Assembly (NCBI GenBank): GCA_903825265.1
Contig: CAIJZW010000011.1
Coordinates: forward strand, 1-11,791
Length of the DNA: 11,791 nucleotides
Source: an uncultured bacterium
GTDB lineage: Bacteria; Patescibacteriota; Minisyncoccia; Phycocordibacterales; UBA9973
Direction of reading: 5' to 3'
Positions 6,658-11,791 of this stretch are shown in pieces; the first letter of the stretch is position 1; every line of letters starts with the position of its first letter. The notes under the pieces are model-generated. The model was not told where the DNA came from. It saw only the letters and a list, made by a program, of their open reading frames with translations, and searched no databases. Made by a program: the position numbers and the translations under genes.

Positions 6658-8898
6658 ATGGAAAATAAAGTCTTTAATTTAAAGAGTGAATATAAACCAG
6701 ATGGTGATCAACCAAAGGCAATTTCTCAGTTGTTAAGTGGACTTAAAAAGGGGATGCAAAAACAGACACTTCTTGGTGCGACAGGAACAGGAAAGACTTT
6801 TACTATTGCAAATGTTATAGCAGAGTGGAATAAGCCAACTTTAGTAATAGCTCATAATAAAACATTAGCTGCTCAGCTTGCTCAAGAATTTCGTGAATTT
6901 TTCCCTGATGCAGCAGTTCATTACTTTGTATCTTATTATGATTATTATCAACCTGAAGCTTATATGCCAGTTACCGATACTTACATAGAGAAAGATGCAC
7001 AAATAAACAAAGAGATAGATAGACTTCGCCATGCGACAACTCAATCTTTACTTACACGTAAAGATGTGATTATTATAGCTTCTGTTTCTTGTATATATGG
7101 TTTAGGTAGTCCAGAAGATTATGAAAAAGTAAATTTAAAATTAGAAATTGGATCAAAGATAAATAGGACAGATCTTATGAGAAAATTACTTGGTGTTCAT
7201 TTTGAGAGAACAAATGCAGATTTAAATTCTGGAACTTTTCGCTCTATTGGAGATAGAGTAGAAGTGATGCCCGTATCTGAAACTTTTGTTTATCAGATAG
7301 AATTCAACGGAGGATTAATTTCAAAAATATTAAAAGTAGATCCAGTATCTGCTCATGTTCTCAAAGAAGAGAATGCTATTTTCTTATTTCCCACTAAGCA
7401 TTTTATAACTGATACAGATAAAACAAAAATTGCATTAAAAAATATAAAATTAGAACTTACTCAACAATTAAAAAAGTTTGAGAAAGAAGGTAAACTTTTG
7501 GAGTCAGAAAGAATTAAAAGAAGAACTACTTATGATTTAGCCATGATAAAAGAAGTTGGCTATTGTAATGGTATTGAGAATTATTCAAGGCAATTTTCAG
7601 GTAAAAAAGAAGGGGAAGCCCCAGATACATTACTATCTTATTTTAAGGGAGATTTTTTGACTATCATAGATGAATCGCATGTAACTTTACCTCAACTAGG
7701 CGGTATGTATGCCGGAGATGCTTCTCGCAAAAAGACTCTTGTAGATTTTGGTTTTCGTTTACCCTCAGCAAAAGATAATAGACCACTTAAATATGATGAA
7801 TTTGAGAAAAGAATTGGAGATGTTATTTATGTATCAGCAACTCCAAGTGAACTTGAAAGGACAACAAGTACTCAAATAGTAGAGCAAATAATTCGCCCTA
7901 CGGGGTTGATAGATCCTGAAATAATAGTTAGACCAGTATCAGTCTCCACTGGGAAGAATCTTTTTATGAGGTCCTCGGACGAGGGGGGCGGAATCGGTGC
8001 CAGACCATCAAAAAAAGATTCTTCCCAGTTACGAAAAAATAATCTTTCAGAGGTCCAACCTCTAGGACCTCTAAAAGATTACCCAGGACAGATAGAAGAC
8101 TTTGTAAAAGAAGCTGATCGAGTTATTAAGAAAGGTTTTCGTGCTATCGCAACAACTTTAACAAAAAAGATGGCAGAGGATCTGTCTTTGTTTTTGAAAG
8201 AAAAAGGTTATAAAGCAGAATATCTACATAGTGATATTAAAACAATAGAACGTATTCAAATTTTAACTCAGTTTAGAAGGGGAGACTTTGATATTTTAAT
8301 TGGAGTTAACTTACTTCGTGAAGGTTTAGATTTACCAGAACTTGCCTTGATCGGAATACTTGATGCCGATAAAGAAGGATTCCTTCGTTCAGAAACTTCT
8401 CTTATACAGATTATTGGACGTGCTGCTCGTAACGTAGAAGGTAGGGTAGTTCTTTATGCGGATCATATGACAAAGGCTCTGGAAAGTGCAATAGGAGAAA
8501 CAAATAGAAGAAGAGATATACAGATATCCTATAATAAAAATAATGGAATTACTCCAAAAACAATTATTAAAAAAATTAAAGATATTACGGAAGAGCTTGA
8601 AAATAAACATGAAAAAGCTGTGAATATTGAACTTGATTTAGATGTTGAATTATTTAAGAAAGCTTTCATTAAAGATAAAAGTAATAAAGGAAAAGGTGAG
8701 AGAGAATCAATAAAGAATTTACTTCTTTCTGATAATGATAGGAATAAAATTGTCTATGAAAAAATAATAAATATAAAAGAAAAAGAAATGAACAGAGCTG
8801 TTAAAGATTTAGATTTTGAAACAGCTGCTATTTTGCGAGATGAGATTTTTGTATTAAAAGGGAAGATGGATAAGATAATCTTAGAAGATAAAAATTAA
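6658..8898 (+). CDS. uvrB: excinuclease ABC subunit B
   Basis: UvrB is the damage-verifying helicase-like subunit of nucleotide excision repair; it is loaded by UvrA and recruits UvrC. In order the protein shows Walker A GATGTGKT (residues 40-47), the beta-hairpin region YYDYYQPEAYMP with the YIEKDAQINKEIDRLRHA block, DESHVTLPQ (motif II variant), VSATPSELE, GVNLLREGLDLPE (motif V), QIIGRAARN (motif VI), and a C-terminal UVR domain (KEMNRAVKDLDFETAAILRDEI) for UvrC contact. At 746 residues it is longer than the usual 660-680. Residues about 431-475, between RPVSV and PGQIEDFV in the linker ahead of helicase domain 3, are encoded by two hairpin elements. The core motifs are intact. It follows tgt by 6 bp, apparently last in its operon. 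The stop codon is 4 bp before a hairpin. Confidence 0.97.
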   Translation: MENKVFNLKSEYKPDGDQPKAISQLLSGLKKGMQKQTLLGATGTGKTFTIANVIAEWNKPTLVIAHNKTLAAQLAQEFREFFPDAAVHYFVSYYDYYQPEAYMPVTDTYIEKDAQINKEIDRLRHATTQSLLTRKDVIIIASVSCIYGLGSPEDYEKVNLKLEIGSKINRTDLMRKLLGVHFERTNADLNSGTFRSIGDRVEVMPVSETFVYQIEFNGGLISKILKVDPVSAHVLKEENAIFLFPTKHFITDTDKTKIALKNIKLELTQQLKKFEKEGKLLESERIKRRTTYDLAMIKEVGYCNGIENYSRQFSGKKEGEAPDTLLSYFKGDFLTIIDESHVTLPQLGGMYAGDASRKKTLVDFGFRLPSAKDNRPLKYDEFEKRIGDVIYVSATPSELERTTSTQIVEQIIRPTGLIDPEIIVRPVSVSTGKNLFMRSSDEGGGIGARPSKKDSSQLRKNNLSEVQPLGPLKDYPGQIEDFVKEADRVIKKGFRAIATTLTKKMAEDLSLFLKEKGYKAEYLHSDIKTIERIQILTQFRRGDFDILIGVNLLREGLDLPELALIGILDADKEGFLRSETSLIQIIGRAARNVEGRVVLYADHMTKALESAIGETNRRRDIQISYNKNNGITPKTIIKKIKDITEELENKHEKAVNIELDLDVELFKKAFIKDKSNKGKGERESIKNLLLSDNDRNKIVYEKIINIKEKEMNRAVKDLDFETAAILRDEIFVLKGKMDKIILEDKN
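7948..8029 (+). repeat. in-frame hairpin element, copy 2 (in uvrB)
   Basis: The core at 7970-8006 (37 nt) starts with the same 16 bases as copy 1, ends with the same GCCAGACC, and differs at only two internal positions. The arms begin with 18 perfectly complementary bases (ACTGGGAAGAATCTTTTT at 7948-7965, matched at 8012-8029), then a few unmatched bases and the GGTC/GACC closure. It is translated as RSSDEGGGIGARPS plus flanks, in the same frame as the tgt copy. The outer arm bases differ from those of the tgt copy. Confidence 0.88.
8041..8080 (+). repeat. compact in-frame hairpin beside copy 2
   Basis: This 40-bp near-perfect inverted repeat starts 11 bp after copy 2. AATCTTTCAGAGGTCC (8041-8056) pairs with GGACCTCTAAAAGATT (8065-8080) at 15 of 16 positions around an 8-nt loop. 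The loop itself carries ACCTCT, so AGAGGT has two possible partners and two exclusive hairpins can form. It shares AGAGGTCC with the start of copy 1 and may be a collapsed relative. It encodes NLSEVQPLGPLKD in UvrB. Confidence 0.7.
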
Positions 8899-9045
8899 AA
8901 ACCCTCACTGTGACGAATCACAATGAGGGAAAAATTAAAAAAAAGAAAAGAGGAAAAGTGACCATGAAGTAGAACGAACTACTTATCTTTGATTATAAGA
9001 ATCAAAAACTCTTCCTTTCGAAGACATGTCATTTGTTAAATTCAT
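8899..9045 (-). ncRNA. predicted small minus-strand transcript, or tiny leaderless ORF
   Basis: A good promoter (9050-9078) and a terminator hairpin (8902-8929) frame about 150 bp read on the minus strand. Within it are a 7-bp hairpin (8988-8994 with 9000-9006) and a 6-bp hairpin with a six-base loop (8967-8972 with 8979-8984). A pyrimidine-rich stretch can pair imperfectly with the purine-rich side near 9009-9019. A U-rich run at about 8930-8944 could be an earlier end point. No known RNA family was recognised (not tRNA, tmRNA or SRP RNA by eye). Alternatively, an ATG at 9045 opens a 20-codon frame to 8983 (MNLTNDMSSKGRVFDSY then NQR), placed 5 nt after the -10 and so possibly leaderless. 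I cannot tell which is right. Confidence 0.4.
8902..8929 (-). terminator. hairpin terminator, U-tract on the minus strand
   Basis: CCCTCACTGTGA-CGAA-TCACAATGAGGG forms a 12-bp stem with one mismatched pair and a four-base loop. On the minus strand it is followed by TTTTTAATTTTT, a standard intrinsic terminator. On the plus strand it is followed by an A-rich run, so it is not a classical terminator for uvrB, though it could cap the 3' end of that mRNA. The best use is to end the predicted minus-strand transcript starting near 9044. Confidence 0.6.
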
Positions 9046-9049
9046 TTCA

Positions 9050-9078
9050 ATATTAACTTATTATTCTTTATTTGTCAA
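9050..9078 (-). promoter_or_regulatory. promoter of the small minus-strand transcript
   Basis: On the minus strand there is a consensus TTGACA (9073-9078), exactly 17 bp, then TAATAT (9050-9055), one base from the consensus TATAAT. This is the best sigma-70-type match in the window. Its -35 overlaps the plus-strand -35 box of the uvrA promoter. Confidence 0.6.
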
Positions 9079-9100
9079 ACATTACCATTCATGTTATTAT
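9072..9100 (+). promoter_or_regulatory. uvrA promoter
   Basis: TTGTCA (9072-9077), a 17-bp spacer and TATTAT (9095-9100) sit on the plus strand. A TATAAT directly follows at 9101-9106 but would need a 23-bp spacer. The predicted start site is near 9107, giving a leader of about 57 nt. The overlap with the opposite promoter suggests mutually exclusive polymerase binding. I see no clear LexA box. Confidence 0.5.
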
Positions 9101-9120
9101 TATAATAGCTGAATATTGAT

Positions 9121-9149
9121 ATACCCTTATCTGAAAGATTTATGGGTAT
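9121..9149 (+). promoter_or_regulatory. hairpin in the uvrA leader
   Basis: ATACCC (9121-9126) pairs with GGGTAT (9144-9149), and ATC (9129-9131) pairs with GAT (9137-9139) around TGAAA. The hairpin ends 14 nt before the uvrA ATG and is followed by a T-rich stretch, so it might act as a weak attenuator or shape the ribosome entry site. There is no Shine-Dalgarno sequence. Confidence 0.3.
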
Positions 9150-9163
9150 GTATTTGTTTATTT

Positions 9164-11791
9164 ATGTTAAAGAAAAACGAAGAAAGCAAAATAATTATAA
9201 AAGGAGCAAGAACACATAATTTGAAGAACATTAGTGTTGAAATGCCTCGTAATAAAATGGTAGTAATAACTGGAATGTCAGGTTCTGGGAAGTCTTCTTT
9301 GGCTTTCGATACTATCTTTGCGGAAGGGCAACGTCGTTATGTAGAGAGTCTCTCTGCTTATGCTCGACAATTTTTGAATCAAATGCCGAAACCAGATGTT
9401 GATGAAATTACAGGTCTTTCTCCGGCCATATCTATAGATCAAAAATCACGATCGAACAATCCTCGCTCTACGGTTGCAACTATTACTGAGATATATGATT
9501 ATCTTCGTGTTTTGTATTCACGAGTAGGACGACCTCATTGTCCTTTATGTGGAAATGAAATAAAAAAATTATCTAATGATGAAATATTACATTTTGCAAT
9601 TGATAAAATAAAGTCCTTTGAGAAGGATACAAAGAAAAAGAAAGTTATGGGAGTAGAGTGGAATGAAGCTCCTATTTCAATTCTTTCTCCTGTTGTTCGC
9701 GGAAGAAAAGGAGAATATTATCAATTACTTTATGATTTATTAAATAAAGGTTTTGCTAAAATAAGACTAGATGGAGAAATAAAAAATCTAAGAGAAAGAA
9801 TTGATATTTCAAAAACTAAAAAACACGACATAGAAGTTATTGTTGATAATTTTGCTATACATGAGTTTAAGGATAATGAACGTGATTCGTATTCTCGTTT
9901 AGCTGAAAGTGTAGAAAGAGCTTTACTTGAATCTGATGGACTTGTAATCATAAAAATAGATGAAGATGAATATCTTATGTCTTCAAAATTCTCTTGTGCT
10001 AATGACGGTTTCGCTTTTCCTGAAATAGAACCAAGACTTTTTTCTTTTAATTCTCCTTACGGAGCGTGTCCAACATGTAATGGTCTTGGGACTAAATATT
10101 TTGGTGGAACAGAGCCTTGTGATGATTGTAAAGGGTTAAGATTAAGAACTGAAGCACTAAATGTATTTCTTGGAGGAAGTGAGACTTCGCAAAAAGCTTC
10201 TTTTCCTCAGGTCCTCGGACGAGGGAGGACGAGGGGCCAGACCAGTTCGGAAAAGAACTTTTCTGCTTCGTCTCACTCTCTTAATATTGTTGATGTTACG
10301 AAATTATCCATTCAAGATGTTGCTGATTATTTTATAGAATTAGAATTGAATGATCAAGAAAAAGAAATTTCAAAAGTAATAATAAAAGAGATTGAGTCAA
10401 GACTTCAATTTTTATTAAATGTTGGATTAGAATATTTATCTCTTGATAGAAAAGCGAATACTCTTTCAGGTGGGGAAGCACAAAGAATACGACTTGCTTC
10501 TCAACTCGGATCACGATTGGTTGGTGCTCTTTATGTTCTTGATGAACCAACAATAGGACTGCATCAAAGAGATAACGATAAACTTATTAAAACATTAGAG
10601 AATCTTCGCGATATAGGGAATACTATTATTGTTGTTGAACATGATGAAGATACTATTTTTGCTTCAGATTACCTTATAGATATAGGGCCAAAAGCAGGAG
10701 TTCATGGAGGTCAGGTTATAGTTTCTGATTATTTACAGAAATTATTAGATGCTCCTACAAATTCTTCAAAATCTAGAACATTAGCTTATCTAAGAGGTGA
10801 AACGAGAATCGAAATTCCAGAAAAAAGAAGAAATAATGATAAGGGTACACTTAAAATTATAGGTGGGAAAGTTTTTAATATAGACAATCTAAATGCAGAT
10901 ATTCCTCTTGGTAAACTTGTAACAATTACAGGTGTATCAGGTAGTGGAAAAAGTTCTTTCATGTATGAGATCGTTCATAAAAATCTACAAGCTAGATATG
11001 AAAGAAAGTTTCGAACAGCCACAGTTTTCAATTGTGCTTCTTTTACGGGGACTGAATATGCATCTCGTGTTGTTCTTATTGATCAATCTCCAATAGGACG
11101 TACTCCTCGTTCAAATTTAGCTACTTATACAGGAGCTTTCACTCATATTCGTGATATGTTTGCTTTAAGTGAAGAGGCTCGCCTTAAAGGATGGAAGTCT
11201 AATAGATTTTCTTTTAATGTAAAGGGCGGACGTTGTGAGGCTTGTGAGGGTAATGGGGAAGTCGCAGTTGAAATGCATTTCTTGCCAACTGTTTATGTAA
11301 CCTGTGATGTATGTAATGGTAAGAGGTTTGATAAAGAAACTTTGACTGTAAAGTATAAAAAGAAAAATATTTATGAAGTTCTACAGATGACAGTAGAAGA
11401 AGCTTATACTTTCTTTGAAGATATTCCAGCTATTTTTGATAGAATGAAAACTCTTTTAGATGTAGGTCTTGGTTATGTAAAGCTTGGTCAATCCGCTACA
11501 ACTCTTTCAGGCGGGGAGGCACAGCGTGTAAAAATATCATCAGAACTTTTTAGACCATATGAAGAGAAGACAATTTATTTACTTGATGAACCAACAGTAG
11601 GATTACATTATGATGATGTTGCTAAATTACTTGAAGTTTTAAATAGACTTGTGAATAAAGGGAACAGTGTAATACTCATAGAGCACAATATGGATATCAT
11701 AAAATGTTCTGATTATATTATTGATATCGGACCAGAAGGGGGTCTTGGTGGTGGAAAGATTGTTGCAAAGGGAACTCCAGAAGAAGTTGCA
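9164..11791 (+). CDS. uvrA: excinuclease ABC subunit A, 3' end outside the window
   Basis: UvrA is the dimeric ATPase that finds bulky DNA damage and loads UvrB. The 876 codons present show the first Walker [10 protein letters not shown] (residues 37-45), CPLCG in the UvrB-contact region, the signature [14 protein letters not shown] (from L434) and Walker B LYVLDEPT with D460. Then come the second Walker [10 protein letters not shown], an intact second zinc module (CEAC and CDVC), the second signature [10 protein letters not shown] and [10 protein letters not shown]. In zinc module 1 the usual first C-x2-C is C-A-N-D, so one ligand is Asp, while CPTC remains. About 100 residues present in E. 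coli UvrA between GLG and P-C-x2-C-x-G-x-R-L-R are missing. Residues 339-371 come from a hairpin element. No stop codon is reached. It is separate from the uvrB operon but co-directional. Confidence 0.97.
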   Translation, partial: MLKKNEESKIIIKGARTHNLKNISVEMPRNKMVVITGMSGSGKSSLAFDTIFAEGQRRYVESLSAYARQFLNQMPKPDVDEITGLSPAISIDQKSRSNNPRSTVATITEIYDYLRVLYSRVGRPHCPLCGNEIKKLSNDEILHFAIDKIKSFEKDTKKKKVMGVEWNEAPISILSPVVRGRKGEYYQLLYDLLNKGFAKIRLDGEIKNLRERIDISKTKKHDIEVIVDNFAIHEFKDNERDSYSRLAESVERALLESDGLVIIKIDEDEYLMSSKFSCANDGFAFPEIEPRLFSFNSPYGACPTCNGLGTKYFGGTEPCDDCKGLRLRTEALNVFLGGSETSQKASFPQVLGRGRTRGQTSSEKNFSASSHSLNIVDVTKLSIQDVADYFIELELNDQEKEISKVIIKEIESRLQFLLNVGLEYLSLDRKANTLSGGEAQRIRLASQLGSRLVGALYVLDEPTIGLHQRDNDKLIKTLENLRDIGNTIIVVEHDEDTIFASDYLIDIGPKAGVHGGQVIVSDYLQKLLDAPTNSSKSRTLAYLRGETRIEIPEKRRNNDKGTLKIIGGKVFNIDNLNADIPLGKLVTITGVSGSGKSSFMYEIVHKNLQARYERKFRTATVFNCASFTGTEYASRVVLIDQSPIGRTPRSNLATYTGAFTHIRDMFALSEEARLKGWKSNRFSFNVKGGRCEACEGNGEVAVEMHFLPTVYVTCDVCNGKRFDKETLTVKYKKKNIYEVLQMTVEEAYTFFEDIPAIFDRMKTLLDVGLGYVKLGQSATTLSGGEAQRVKISSELFRPYEEKTIYLLDEPTVGLHYDDVAKLLEVLNRLVNKGNSVILIEHNMDIIKCSDYIIDIGPEGGLGGGKIVAKGTPEEVA
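10178..10277 (+). repeat. in-frame hairpin element, copy 3 (in uvrA)
   Basis: The core at 10210-10243 (34 nt, exactly one codon shorter than the other copies) shares the first 16 bases, GGTCCTCGGACGAGGG, and the last eight, GCCAGACC. The middle differs. The arms pair as AGTGAGAC (10178-10185) with 10270-10277, AAAAG, and TTCTTTTCC with GGAAAAGAA, with small interruptions. It is read in a different frame from copies 1 and 2, giving [12 protein letters not shown]. It lies in a loop between NVFLGG and [11 protein letters not shown] of UvrA. Confidence 0.85.

Noticed and set aside
7948..8080. Intein or self-splicing intron in uvrB
   Set aside because: The insert is far too short for either, lacks intein boundary residues and group I/II core motifs, and is fully in frame without stop codons.
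8971..8980. AGAACGAACT as a LexA/SOS box near uvrA
   Set aside because: It is a direct repeat of GAAC, not the inverted GAAC-N4-GTTC arrangement, and lies over 90 bp upstream of the uvrA promoter.
9142..9219. A 25-codon upstream frame overlapping the uvrA start
   Set aside because: It begins inside the leader hairpin, lacks any start signal and runs out of frame into uvrA; no support beyond an ATG.
6002..10277. The three GC-rich elements as a CRISPR array, adaptor contamination or assembly artefact
   Set aside because: The copies are kilobases apart, have diverged cores and different matched arms, and preserve reading frame; none of this fits an array with spacers or a sequencing adaptor.
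1..11791. Alternative genetic code with TGA as glycine, as in Gracilibacteria
   Set aside because: No reading frame contains an in-frame TGA, all genes end in TAA or TAG where visible, and glycine and tryptophan use ordinary codons.

Overview
The window looks like chromosomal DNA from an AT-rich, reduced-genome bacterium, most likely a member of the Candidate Phyla Radiation (Patescibacteria, Parcubacteria/Nomurabacteria-like). The reasons are the low GC content, a short bacterial prolyl-tRNA synthetase without the editing insertion, no clear Shine-Dalgarno sequence before any gene, tight gene packing, and an UvrA with a large internal deletion. The phylum call is inference. The code is standard: no reading frame needs TGA as a sense codon.

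Left part, minus strand (1-2191): a promoter with an extended -10 box drives a long structured leader, then rpsB (ribosomal protein S2), tsf (elongation factor Ts) and a small unrecognised membrane protein. Just downstream lies the 5' half of a tRNA-Thr(UGU) gene, cut by the window edge, with its own candidate promoter. This block serves translation.

Middle part, plus strand (2204-8929): a back-to-back promoter starts a compact run of proS, mreB, mreC, tgt and uvrB, with gaps of 14, -23, 0 and 6 bp. The run mixes tRNA charging, cell-shape scaffold, tRNA modification (queuosine family) and nucleotide excision repair. The proS promoter is placed so that transcription would begin at the start codon, which predicts a leaderless mRNA.

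Right part (8899-11791): a 265-bp intergenic region holds overlapping divergent promoters. The minus-strand one predicts a transcript of about 110-160 nt (small RNA or 20-codon leaderless ORF) ending in a hairpin whose U-tract lies only on that strand. The plus-strand one drives uvrA, whose first 876 codons are present before the window ends.

The standout signal is a family of GC-rich hairpin elements embedded in frame inside tgt, uvrB and uvrA. Each copy has a 34-37 nt core, starting GGTCCTCGGACGAGGG and ending GCCAGACC, at the tip of a long inverted repeat whose arms differ from locus to locus but match each other. The core has no stop codon in any of the six frames. It is read in one frame in tgt and uvrB and in another in uvrA. 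It is therefore likely to be maintained or spread as nucleic acid and tolerated as a surface-loop peptide, much like Rickettsia palindromic elements. I know of no description of this family in this group of bacteria. A second, shorter hairpin lies just beside the uvrB copy.
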